A DNA stretch of 64,000 nucleotides from Vespula vulgaris (lineage: Eukaryota > Arthropoda > Insecta > Hymenoptera > Vespidae). Shown in pieces: positions 1 to 12,229 of this stretch (within the stretch, counting starts at the first letter, position 1; every line of letters starts with the position of its first letter). A program made the translations under genes and the position numbers. The notes under the pieces are model-generated. The model did no database searches and was not told the origin of the DNA. It saw only the letters and a list, made by a program, of their open reading frames with translations. The stretch is taken from contig NC_066587.1 of assembly GCF_905475345.1 (NCBI RefSeq), positions 13,662,058 through 13,726,057 on the forward strand. Direction: 5' to 3'.

Positions 1-420
1 AGAACGAGGTGAAGGAGGAGGGGAGGTGGACCGTACACGTACGTATGTATGTACATTGTACATACATGTACATACGTTGCAAAGTACGTAGAGCAGTCGA
101 CCTACCGTTCGTCCGCGGCGAGTTAACCGCTCGCTCTCTCCGTGCGTTGCCGCGGAACAAACTCTAAGAAATGTATTTTATCTTTCGTCCCTTCGAAAAG
201 GGAGATCGTTCGAAAGTCACGATACCTCGCAATTATCGTCGATTCACCTTTCGATTATTTGCAACCTCGTCCGGCATTGGTAGATCATAAACCATCGTTG
301 CTTGATTTCTTTACTCTCGATATATGTACATCGACGATATTCTGTAATATATCGGTCATAATTAAAGAACGATATCATGGAGAAAATGATGTCATTTCTT
401 AGCTCGTTCGTGTAACATCG

Positions 421-423
<3 letters not shown>

Positions 424-470
<47 letters not shown>

Positions 471-499
471 GCACGCACACACAAACACATACACATACA
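424..499. repeat. TA microsatellite followed by CA-rich tail
   Basis: There are 22 uninterrupted TA units (424-467), then about 30 nt of CA-rich sequence. Confidence 0.95.
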
Positions 500-2215
500 A
501 CCGCAGCGGAATTTCAAGGCGGAAGATCACAAGAAGGCGTCGGTAGATCTTGTCTCGCAGTTCCTTCCTTTTCCCTTTCTAACTTCTCCCTAGTTCGTGC
601 CATGTCGAAAGGCTTGATAATTAAATACGAATACCGAACGATACCGAAGGACCGATTAGGTCTTTAAAGACGTTAATTGAATATCGATTCGAATTATTCT
701 TACAGCTTTGCTCCTTCGTCGTCTTTAGAACGTTTTCTCCGTCTTTCTCTTTTCCCTCCCTCTCTCGTTCTCTCCCTCTCTCTCTCTCGTACTTTCTGCT
801 TCTCCTTCTCTCCTTATTGCACGACCCGTACAATGCTCGCCAGACGCCACGTTGTAAAACGCAAGGCGCCAGAGAATTATCCTTCCCTTCTTCCTCTTCC
901 TCCTTATTTATCGCCGGAATTCTTTGTTGCCTTTGATATCCTCTTTTAGTTATGACTTATTCATTATGTTAAATCAGTAAACGACACGTTCGACCTCGCT
1001 TTCACGATTCCCTTCCACATTAACAAAATGGTTACTATCGCAGTAATAATCTAAATGAAAGTTAAAAAATGTCTAGGAATAAAATTATCGATAAACTCGA
1101 ATGCCATAATGAAATCATTTAAAAAGATCTGCGTTCATGGAATGAATTAAAATAAAGCTTATGAAAGCCAAGCATTATTTTCGTTATTACACAAAGGAAA
1201 CAACGATGCCGACGCGTACATCGAACCCATGAGTAATTAAAATAAATTCATTAATACATACATTATATTATCTCGTTCTCATACTCACGGGAATATTTAT
1301 GCACGTATACGAATGCTAAAAATAATCCTCATTTTTTTTTAGACGAATATGTAGACAAAAACTTGAAAAACACGATGGAGATGGAAAACGATAACGGAAA
1401 AAAGAACGAGAATAAATTAAAAAGGAAATTATACAGAGAATACACCTTCGATCGTTCCTCGTAACGAACTGTTTCGAGATACTCCTTGATGTTACCCCGT
1501 TCATATGAGTACTTTGGCCGTGAGCTATAATAAAACTCGCTCGCACACATATTGTACGGGATAAATATTTGTGCCGTAACAAACGTAACAAGCTTGTTTT
1601 ATCGTGCTATCTTGGATGCACGCAGCACTATTATGCGCGCATAATTGCTATGCTTGCGTAATGTAGGAGTTAATCTTACGTAAGTCCAAACCGTTTTCTC
1701 GTTTCTTTTTACCACCTGCAAAATCTCGTAGAATAAATCATTCTTGCGTTGCACAGAATAATGCGATGTTGATTTAGGTTCAAACTCGACCCGTAACCCG
1801 GAGCAATTGCCGTAGGTATGCATGAATATTTAGATGTTACATTTGACCAGAAATACAAAACATGAAAATGGATTCGCTCCCGAGAATGGAAAAATGAAAC
1901 ACAATGTTAACGAGGCTGTCGTGTTCATCCACGCTCTCACGTCAAATTCTTCGATTTCGTGAAAATCATCAGCGTTATTTTATCCAAGTCTTTTAATAGC
2001 GCAATTCCGGTGGCGGTAGACGCGTAACAATGAACAACGTCGTGATAATGCGATTAATTATACACACCGGTGCCAGGAGGATTTTTTTTTTATCTTTCGA
2101 GCGAATTAATTCAGGAGAACACATGAGAGGAGATCCTTATGCGTGCGCATTTGTGGATGTATATGTCTGTATAAGCATGAACTAGACGGGAGAAACGAGC
2201 ACGAATCTAGATCGT

Positions 2216-2435
2216 GTTTGTGTGTATGCGTGTGTCTATGTGTGTGCGTACATGCATGTATGTGTGTGTGCATCTACGTATGAATGTATGTATGCGCATG
2301 TAGCCACAGCCCGAAGCGTTAGCGAGAGCGAAGTGAGAATCGCAGTGCGGCGAAAAGAGAGGCCGTAAAGAGAAAGCGCCTATGGTGTGTGTGTGTGTGG
2401 TGTGTATGTGTGTGTGTACGTATGTGTATGTGTGC
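2216..2435. repeat. GT/GTAT-rich compound repeats
   Basis: Two GT-rich blocks (2216-2300 and 2384-2435), mixed with GTAT and GCGT units, flank an 83-nt non-repetitive spacer. Confidence 0.85.
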
Positions 2436-2566
2436 AGTTTCGTGCGCGCGAAAAGGGGAACTTGGAAAGAAAGGGAAAGAGAGAAAGAGGAAATGGCCTT
2501 TTCCGCCTTCTCGACGTTGCAGCCTTGAAAATATAGGTTGACTAGACTCTGGGTAAAGGAGTTGAA

Positions 2567-2623
2567 GGAGGCGAGTGGTTGAATACTTGGGTCGCACCCA
2601 AGTATTCTTCGATAAAAGCCTCC
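2567..2623. repeat. Inverted repeat: 12-bp perfect stem, 3-nt loop
   Basis: The arms gaatacttgggt (2581-2592) and acccaagtattc (2596-2607) flank only three bases. A second 6-bp stem, ggaggc (2567-2572) with gcctcc (2618-2623), encloses it. Confidence 0.85.
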
Positions 2624-2863
2624 GAGTAGCTTTGTGTCACGGCCCCACCCCTCCATGCAAACTTTTCCTTTCGATGCAGGTACGTAGTACCTACTTTTTG
2701 CATATTTCGTACACGCGGCTTCGACGATTCGAAATTATCTTTTACTTTGGGAAAAAAGAGAGACGTTGAAACTTAATCCTCTTGTCTCTTCTTCGCCATC
2801 GTAGCTATTATAAATCGTAGAAACACAAATAACATTTTCCACGAAAGTAAATTAATAACAAGC

Positions 2864-2920
2864 TCGTCGTCGTCGTTGTCGTCTTCGTCTTCGTCTTCGT
2901 CTTCGTCTTCGTCTTCGTCA
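2864..2920. repeat. GTC then GTCTTC hexanucleotide array
   Basis: CGT units lead into six perfect copies of GTCTTC (2881-2916). Confidence 0.92.
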
Positions 2921-4177
2921 TTGTCCTCTAGTCGGAGCCGTCGTGCACAAGATCGTCTTTCCTAGCTTAATGAATTTCTCTTTTATAAACGGGGAAAATA
3001 CTGAAGAGAAGCGTACCGAGAAATCGAGACAAGCATGGGATCGTAAATGATAAATCCATCGGCTAGTAAGAAAAATGAAGAGAAACGAGCAAGCTCATTC
3101 GAGGAAGAGGTCGTCGTTTCTATCGGATACTCGAGCATCTCCGAGCATTCGCGTGGTAGGACTATGCTCGAGATCGTAGGGTGTTCGTCCAATGAAACGT
3201 ATCTACTTAACGATCGTTCCGCTACCCCGAAGATCATAGATTCGCAATTAGACTGAACGCTCGGCGGACGATGTGTTGCCGCTACAACGGCGTTTATACT
3301 CGGCCAAATCAAACGGAACTAAAGCAAGCCAATGCCGATATATCGGGGTAATTGGAGTTTCAACGTGACCCTCGAGCGATTTTCGTACGCGTATTCAGTC
3401 AGTGACGAAAGCTTTTCGCAGGCACCGCGGCTCGCAATTATCCCTCGTATAAAAAGCAACAACAGTTACGCATGCATCCCGAACACAAATGCGATAATCA
3501 GCAGCTATTTTTATCGGTTCTATCGTAATATTCGTTTCTATTAGTTTCGCTTAACCGGCCAGTTGGATTATTCCACTTATCGAACGACTCGTATATTCTC
3601 GCGAAATTATTGCCACTCGTGGTACGAACGTTACGATAAATTCGATTGTTATGAGCACCGAGCGAATATTCGAATTACTCTCGCAAAATCCGTAATATCG
3701 ATAAAGTTATGATACCATTCGACGGATGTTTCTCATCGTTCGTTTATCTATGGTCCAACAAGCGTTTTCAGTACGAGCTCGAGAGTCGACGACACGCATG
3801 CGTACTAAAACGCATATAATACCATTCAACTTCAGGCGTCGACGTCGGGAAATTATAAAAAAATTCTCTCTACTCCTTCTTTGTTCCTTATCGATCAATA
3901 TCCTAGAGTATCGTCGTTATAATCATTACGCCGCTAGAAATAAGAAAATCATGTCCGCGGGAAAAGATCGCTAACGCTGATCGTGGATCATATACCGGTT
4001 TTGAAAGAGCGCTATTAACTTCGCGTAAAATTTACGTGTCTTGGTATTAATCACGGTAGGCGTATTAATTTCTTCTACGATCTTAAATTAGCAACGGTAG
4101 TTTACTTCACGGATAATCATAATAAATTTTATCGCGAAATGTCACGACGGTTTGGATCGACGTCTGTGTTCTCCGTT

Positions 4178-4195
4178 TCTTTCTCTGTTTCTCTT

Positions 4196-4234
<39 letters not shown>

Positions 4235-4254
4235 TTCTTTCTCTCCCTCTTTCT
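4178..4254. repeat. CT-rich tract
   Basis: This is an imperfect CT/CTTT polypyrimidine tract. It gives rise to spurious Ser/Leu ORFs on one strand and Arg/Glu ORFs on the other. Confidence 0.9.
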
Positions 4255-5536
4255 CGATCTTGACAGTAGAAGAAACGATTGCTCCTTTCCTCGTAAAACA
4301 AGCAAACGTCTTTGTCAATCGGACGTAATTATAAATCGTCCCGAACCGCGTCCAGCAGCTGCGGGCGAGTGCACTCGATCGCTGTGTTCCGCTTCAGGGA
4401 AAACGGTTGCGATTGCGGTCTCCGCTAACGAAGTGGCAGTGAAAAACGATGAGAACGTTTATATAGGCAAACCGTCGCTTCGCGTGCAGGTACATGTACA
4501 TGCGTACTGTCTGCAAACATTGCTTTGCGCAGGGCATATATGTTCCTCGTGTCCTACGATGCGAGACGCTTTCTACGAAGGTATCGGTAAACGATTGACG
4601 ACGCCGAGCCAACGACACCCCATTTGCTTACGTCCTCCTACTACCTTTCGAGGTACTACTTTTCTCCGTAGACGCCATAGCTACCTTCCCCGTCACCACG
4701 AAGATCGGTCTCTACCGTAATATCGCATCGTTTTATTTATGGGAAAAAAAAAATATGAAAAGGCAAATGTGAAAGAATATATTTGAAGAAACTTTAGAAA
4801 CATTAGTACCGACTATTTGAGACAACTCTAGTAACAATTTCAACAAATTTTCGTTAAGTGAGTTCGAGAAATGAAAATTTACTTCAAAGTGTTATTGATA
4901 AGATAATGAATGAAAGCTATACGAAGTGAATGCTTTCAAGAGCATTGTCTGTGTTCTCATTATAATACCGCATTCAACTTTTGTTTCTTTGAGGAGACGC
5001 AACCCAAACGTTTATTACATTTCTCTACTATGCGCATTCTAGAGTCATGATATAAACAAATAAACAAGAGTCATTTGCGAAGATTGAATTTTTCATTTCT
5101 CAACCCGTCTGAATATAGCAATGTTGAAAAGGAACAAAAAATCTTGGCAATAGAATTCTTTCTTATCTCACTTTATGTAATACGTCTCCTTTAAGAAGCA
5201 AGCTTCGGTTTTGTTTCGGTTTGTTTAGAGTAAAGTGTGGATAAACGATTTAAGTTTTTCTTCTTTCTTTTTCTTTCTCTCTCTCTTCCTTTCTCTCTTT
5301 CTCCCTTTGTCTCTCATCCGTTTTATAGTCGTAGTGCTTTTCGGTAGAGAGTCTCGCACTCGTACGCGCTCTTTAAAAACGTAGCGAAACACGGCGAGCA
5401 ATAAAACGGAGGTCGCTAGTTGTTTTCCAGGAAGGTTACCGGCTCCTCTCCTTCGTGCTTTTTACCGTCTTTAATTGAACCTCCGTACAACTTGAAGGAT
5501 CTCGTCCATTCTTCCTCCCGTGTCCCCACCCCATTA

Positions 5537-5537
<1 letters not shown>

Positions 5538-5584
<47 letters not shown>

Positions 5585-5591
5585 TTCTCTC
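5538..5591. repeat. CT microsatellite
   Basis: A long CT run interrupted only by single extra T residues. Confidence 0.93.
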
Positions 5592-6291
5592 GTGAACCGC
5601 GTTCTCGCAGCAAGCGCGTCCGGAACGTACGCACGACTATTCGCTCTCTCGATGGAGCATCATAGGACCCACGAAGGAGTTTATGATTTTATTGCGAACG
5701 TAAGACGGCTCCGTAAGAGAAGAAGAGAGCTAGTGCACGCAGCCAGGTTCACTCATAAAAACGACGATATCAGCCGCGTATTCCGTATACCTCGCTCTGT
5801 ATCTTCCTAGAATGATGACTCTCACTGCGCGTAGATGCGAAATAAAAGGACGCTGCATCGTCCTACGAGCATTATAATGCTCCCTATCTCTCTTTCTTTC
5901 TTCGTCAATCTCTCTTTTACCTACAAAGAGGATGAAGGAAGAAAAAAAAAAACAGGAGCAAATTTATCTCATCGAATGTCCTTCGTTGACTCACATCCTC
6001 GTTTACTCACGCTGAAACTTTTGATACCTCACCGATAAAAGCTTTCCTAAGCATATACATTTTTTAGATATTAGCTCGATAACGTCTCATTCTTACTACG
6101 ATCAATTCCTTCTGATATACGTTCTGAATTCATTCATCCGACGATCTAGATTCTACTTGAATTGATTAATGGTTATTCACGACGCCCATAGAGGTACGGA
6201 AAATTTCCAGAGGAAAACTCAATGAAAAGTTCGACATCGATATAAAAATTCCAACTTTTTCCTCTTGTAGAAGAATAAAAAAAAATTGGGG

Positions 6292-6500
6292 GGAGAGAGA
6301 GAGAGAAGGAGAGAAAGAGGGAGAAAATGAAAAGGGAGAGAGGTTGATTGAAAAAAGCGAGTGTACTCGGCCGTTTAACGTACGCTGCTGAAGGTGGATT
6401 CACCCTCGCACTTTCCACCAACTTTTCGAGACATTAGATTATGGCACGTACCCTTCGAGTCCCTTCGAGTCCTCTCTCTCTCTCTCTCTCTCTCTTTCTC
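6292..6500. repeat. GA tract and CT tract in opposite orientation
   Basis: A GA-rich tract (6292-6327) is followed about 145 nt later by a CT tract (6472-6500), giving a small potential inverted pair. Confidence 0.85.
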
Positions 6501-6879
6501 TGTCCTCCCTTCCCTTTTTTCTTTTTTTTTCTATGTAAGAAAGAGAGGAAAGTTCTTTCTCAATGATGCAAGCTAACCTTTCCACCCTCTCTTTCTCTCC
6601 TCCTGTGTTTCTTTCATGGTGAAGCCATTCCGGCCAAACTTCCGGGCCATTAATTTACATTAGGACATTTTTCAAGAGCGCGAGAGCTCGACTACGGTTG
6701 TGCACGTTAAAATTGGCGGTCTTCTTTTTAACATAGTTCCCTCTTACACGGAAGAGCCCTCGAGTCGTTCGTTTTCTACTCCCTTTCCCTTCTTCTCCCC
6801 TCCCCAAACCCTTCTTCGCTCCTCTCTTTCCACTACTTTTCTCTTGTCGATGTCGCGCTCGAACTCATCGTCCATTAAA

Positions 6880-6940
6880 CGACGACGACGATGACGACAA
6901 CGACGACGACGACGAAGAAGAAGACGACGACGAGGACGAC
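6880..6940. repeat. GAC/GAA trinucleotide array
   Basis: Mostly GAC units with GAT, CAA, GAA and GAG variants, extending about 60 nt. Confidence 0.9.
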
Positions 6941-8647
6941 TTTAGAAAAATGAGAATCGAAACGTTGATATATCCGATCGAATCGAAATTTCATTAGCTC
7001 TAAGTTCACGCATACGTTCTCGTCTTCTTAAATCACCGTTTATCGTCAGTGTTATCAGAAAAATTGATAGACTCATAAATATGTCTGTCGGTTATCGGTT
7101 GTACATATGATACGTCGAGCTATTTCATATCCATGATTATATGTGTATATTTATGTACCTGTGTGCATGCATTCAATGTTTTAAATTTGAAAAGTTTAAG
7201 GTCGTAAGAGAAAAAAATTCTCTTAGAAAATGTAATCACCGGCATGCCTGTATAAGCATCGTTAGATTATTGTACCGACGCGACGAGCTTCCGACGCCGA
7301 TATTATTTATTAACTCGTAAAGCGGTCAGGGATATTAATATCAATGACGTCGCCAGTAACGTTGTCTCGTTATGAGCTGACGTGATTTAAAGAGAAGAAA
7401 ACGAAATGAAGAAGGAGAGAAAAAGCGACATATAAAGAAAGAAACAAAGAGACAGACAAATTTCGCGCGTTAAAATGTTTACGTTCGTATGCTATGCTGC
7501 GAGCGACGTTTATTACACGCGTGTCATCGTATGTGCTATTAAAACGAGGATGAAAGAGGAGTGGGGATAATACCGCGATGCGTATATCAGCCACGACGTT
7601 GAACGCCGCTGTCCGATATCATGCATGCTCGTCGCAACGACGATTCGATATGTCATCGAGATATCGATCGGTAGCGTAAACCGTTCCTCCATGTTTATGA
7701 GATCGTTTATATATCGAGATGTATGTACGTTTGTATGTATGTATGCATGTATCTAGCTACTGATTCTTTGTCATCTGTTTGACATTAAAAATAAGAAGCT
7801 TATATCTGTGCGTGTGTGACCGGTACATACGTTAAAAACCGGTACAATAAAAAAAAAAGAGAATCAACGAAAACAGAAGAGAAAGAATGAATAAATAATA
7901 CAATGGGTTACGAGTCGAGGAAAGAAAAAAATAATAAAATCCTATAATTGAATATACAATTAATCTCAGATACGTAATGTGATAAATTAAAAAGAAATAG
8001 ATAAATCAAATAATTTTAATGTTTCCTTTATGAATGATAAAATCTTCAGGGGGATATCGGGGTCATTGAATTCAGACCGAAGGAAAAAAACTTGAAAAAT
8101 AACGTTCTCTCGTTTGCCGCGCAAGAAGAATAACGTTCTAACGTTTCTTTATAAAAGCTGGTCTGCTTGCGAGTCGCACGGTCCACGTTCATTTCCCATT
8201 TCAAACACGTCGATACTTGCAAGCGAGTTGAAGTCGACGGTAGAAAGGGGAAAACCAACTTATGAAAGCCCGTGCACCAACTAACGAGTCGCTTTCAAAA
8301 GTTTAAAGAAAGACTTCAAATACAAAGCGTCGGCTAGCAGAGTTCTTCTACGGCGACTACTTCATATCGACCGTATAATCGGTCTCTTTCTCTTTTCTCC
8401 GTTCGTCGGTCATCGATGCCACACCTTTCTTTTAAATTATTTGAGACGATAAAGGGGATCTTTGCTCGCGAAATAGTCGAACTCTCTCTCTCTCTCTTTT
8501 TCTCTGTCTCTCTCACATTCGTCCCTTCTCGTTGGACCGATAGAAATTAATCTGATTTGATCTCGTGCCGAGAACACTGTTTTCCAATATTACTTCGCGC
8601 TAATCTCGGAGTTTCCTCTAAAAGGGCTTTTATCATTTCTGTTTCAG

Positions 8648-8768
8648 CACACGCTCACGGGTCATTGCGGTAAGGTGATGGCGGCCAAGTTTCTTGGCGA
8701 ACCCTCAAAAGTAGTTTCGGGCAGTCACGATCGTACTCTCAAAATCTGGGACCTACGTAACAAGGCGT
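8648..8768 (+). CDS. Atg16: Atg16 exon: WD40 blade with GH and WD motifs
   Basis: This is the first Atg16 coding exon visible here. It opens in phase 0 after the acceptor tctgtttcag and closes at GCGT|GTAAGT, leaving one base of a split Cys codon. It encodes 40 residues starting HTLTGH and containing SGSHDRTLKIWDLR, a complete WD40 blade with the usual GH start and WD end. In ATG16L1 proteins this blade directly follows a segment ending in RLR, so the upstream exon should end with that sequence; I could not find it in 1-8647. Confidence 0.95.
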
Positions 8769-11700
8769 GTAAGTTGAAGAAATCCTATGTGTTATTTGTC
8801 TTTTCCATCGGATAATCATAACAGTCTATATTTGAATTTATGAACGCGAACATTGCACACAGTTTTTACTACAAAATCCATCGATTTAGCAAATAATCCG
8901 ATTTCCGCGAGACAGTTCGATACGATACAAATAATCCGCATCAAAGAGTTGGAATAGTCTGTTCTACGGTTGGAACATTTTGATGTTCCTCGAATAATTT
9001 AATTTTCTAGAATAAAGGCGTGAACTAGATTATTTACCACGTACAAAAGCATTCATCACGAATTCGATCAATATCTTGCATGTAGAATCGTTTCGATGAA
9101 TGTATATTATATCTATATACATCGATGAAAATGAAAAATTTTTGTATCTTATCGAGCGCTAAAATTCTCTCTGCACAGTTTTTGCCTTCGCATATTGGTA
9201 ACAATGACATACACACGCACACAAAATAAAAAAAAATCCAAGAAAGAAAGAATATCGGAATATCTATCTTTGAAGCAAAAATAATGCACGTTGCAGCGGT
9301 ATTCCATTATTTCTATTACTTGTTTTATAACGCGAGCATTACAATAGATTGAAACGTGAAATATAACGTGTATAAAATTATTCAGTATGCATACGATGTA
9401 TATCATCAACGAACTTCGCTGTTTTAATGATGTGGATCGAATAAAAATCAATTCACCTTCGTATTCTTCATCCCTCGTCGACCACTTTTTCGTCCTCGTA
9501 GGTTAATTAACTCGATAAGATCCATCCGCGAGAAAACGGATTTCCTTCGAACCGACAAACTTTCTTTCTCTCTCTCTCTTTCGCTCTCGCTCTTCCTTTC
9601 TATCTATCTATCTTTTTTTTATCCCTTTTACCTTCCTTCGCTTTACACCGAGATCCTACCGTTTTCCTTCATATCCTAAAGGCGATTCTCTTTATCCGTC
9701 GACGCTTTTAACGGGTATCCCATCGCGATAAGCAGGCCTTCGCGATAAAAAATGAATTGACAATTTCCCACGGCGTTAAAGCTGTGTCTTCCCCTCTTCT
9801 CGAAAGACAATGGCCGATCCCGTGGTAAATTGAAAATCCATTCACGGATGAGATGTGCCTCGCTTATATTTTCCTTCTATATGTAAATAATTCGATAGGG
9901 TGAATATACAGAAAAGTTTTCCAATTAAAACGATATAAATTAAATAAACGCGTTAATTCGAGATATAAAAATACTTAACTATATACTTAGACATTCTTCG
10001 TTCGTTTCCTTCTTTCTCATGTGAGATTTCTTTCACACGCTCGTTTTATTGGTCGCGTAATATCAAATCGTTGTTAATGAATTCTACAATAAATAGGAAC
10101 AGTAAAGTTCTCGTGTCTAATATTCCAAGATGCATCCAAAAGAATCGCACCTTATCTTTCTCCGACAACGGCACGTAATGAAAATGAAGAGAAACGGAGT
10201 TGGCACAATCCTTTCCGCGGAAATTATTCCTCTCAACAAGTGGTTTGCGATAACGAATTGCGGCAAAAAGAATACTATCGTATATATATAATATACATAT
10301 ACATATGTGTGTGTGTGTGTATATATATAAGAACTTATATTTTTCTTTCGGATGCGGGCCATACTAAGAGTAGATTTTATCTCGAAGAAGGAGAAAGACA
10401 TTAAAGATGAAAAAAACACGAGTGGTGATGGCAAAGAGGAGGGAATGAATTATAATATTTGTCTTTTCCCAAGCAAGCCACTGTCTTCGATAAACAAACA
10501 AAAAAGTGGTAACGTTAAGGAAGGCGTAAATCAAATCAGAGAAAATGATATATTCGAGATTTTCAAGTGGACGGCAACGGAGAGTTCACTGACTAATCTC
10601 ATTAAGAGGGTATCGTCTTTCGAAGAACACGTTTCGACATATCAATTTACGCGAGAGTAAACACGTTACCGCTGCAACTTCGATTAGTCGTGTCCACGAT
10701 TTTATTGACAAAGGATTGGTAACTGCACGAGAACGATAGCGACGGACCATCGCCAAAACTACGCCCCGAAAGGATTGCCTCAGGGTCTCGATCCCAAATT
10801 ACATCTGACTCGACTGCCATGCTCGCATCACGTTCAAAATTGCTCACATCGCGAGAAATTAATTCTGTTGACCAAGCGTTTTTGAATGATCGATTATGCG
10901 TTGAATCGATTAGACTTTCCGACGGTATTGTACATTTTATAAATGACACATTGATTTCGGTGATATTGGTATTATTAAAAACGACGTATTAAAGTATGAT
11001 GAAACAAATGGAAAAGACAAAAAAGGAAAATTGTCTATGTCAGTGAAGAATATGTCCCATAAGTAATTAATGCAAAATATGACATTGTAACGATCGAATC
11101 GAAATGATTTCGCTAGAATCGAGCGTCATTAAACTTGTTTCTCGTTCAATCGTTAATTTTTCCTATTTACGCTATGATAATAACTTTTCGTTTAACCTAT
11201 AATACCGAGCTTAATTGCAAACGAGGTATTGGTAGGTGCAATCATGGTTGTGAACAGTGAGCAACATAGGCGGGAATTTCGAACGTCCAAAAGTTAAAGC
11301 ACCAGTCACCGAATGCTGCTAACACAAATAAACCGTTGAGAAATACAATAGACGTCAAACAGTCACGATTGATTCAAAAACTTTTCAAACTCGATACACA
11401 GGAATCGTAACGGGCTGTTGTATATAATTAGTTTGCATATTAAATCTCGAACAACAATAAAAAACAAATATATCGAGATAGTCACTAGTTCTAGTACGAA
11501 TTTATGCGTATACGTGCCAACTTTATCTAGCCACTCCTCTTTCGCTAAAAAATCCTCGGTACAGACGAGAAAAACAGTGAACGTAGCACTATCGAGAGAG
11601 AGAGAGAGAGAGAACGAAAGGGCAAGAAAAAGAGAGAGGATAGACGCGAGGAGGAGAAATAGATGGGTGGTGAGCAAGGAGTGGAAGGAGAGAAAGAGAC

Positions 11701-12192
11701 AGAAGTACAAAAGTTTCGTTCAAATAAATCTCCGAACGCAAGGAGCGGACAATGGGAGTGCTCCGCTGAAAGGGCGTTTAAGCGTGAATTATTGTTTAGC
11801 TCGCGAGCTTTAAGACAAAAAGGAAGCTTAAAGCGGATCGGCTCTTTTCTAACGCGCTATTTTCCACCCTTCGGTCTGTCCTGTGTAATTTTGAGAACGG
11901 CGTGGCACGCCTTCCGGACTGAACCGTGCCACGCAGGAACGAGAAGCTCGATTAATTACCGACGCTACGTACGTCGGGAAGTCTGTTCCGTCGACCACAA
12001 AATACACGACGTGGATTTACGCGTGCCTCTGTTAGCACATCGAGTGCGAAATTCTCGGCCTTGTGTCGTCGTTTCGCCGTTCGATATAGTCGATTTTAAT
12101 AGATTTTCTGTAAATGATATCCGAACTTTTTGAAACGAGGTCAATACATTCACGAGTTTGTGTTTTCGTTCCTGTAACATCTTTGTCTTCCT

Positions 12193-12229
<37 letters not shown>

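Larger units (their letters stand above)
1..8647 (+). other. Intronic sequence upstream of the first visible Atg16 exon
   Basis: No recognisable coding exon was found here on either strand. The next Atg16 exon starts in phase 0 and lacks its upstream blades, so this stretch is most likely part of one long intron. It holds a TA microsatellite (424-467), GT-rich arrays (2216-2435), a GTCTTC array (2864-2920), several CT/GA tracts, a GAC trinucleotide array (6880-6940) and a strong hairpin (2567-2623). ORFs at 3047-3256 (+) and 2983-3312 (-) are of normal composition but match nothing I know. Confidence 0.7.

Noticed and set aside
2207..2656. 149-codon minus-strand ORF with His/Thr repeats
   Set aside because: It is a translation of GT/CA microsatellite units.
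4139..4720. 193-codon ORF
   Set aside because: The first half is a CT-tract translation; the rest has no recognisable domain and lies in a probable intron.
1..8647. Missing upstream WD40 blades of Atg16
   Set aside because: I looked for an exon ending in a WTV..RLR-type sequence next to a donor and found none; it is probably left of the window.
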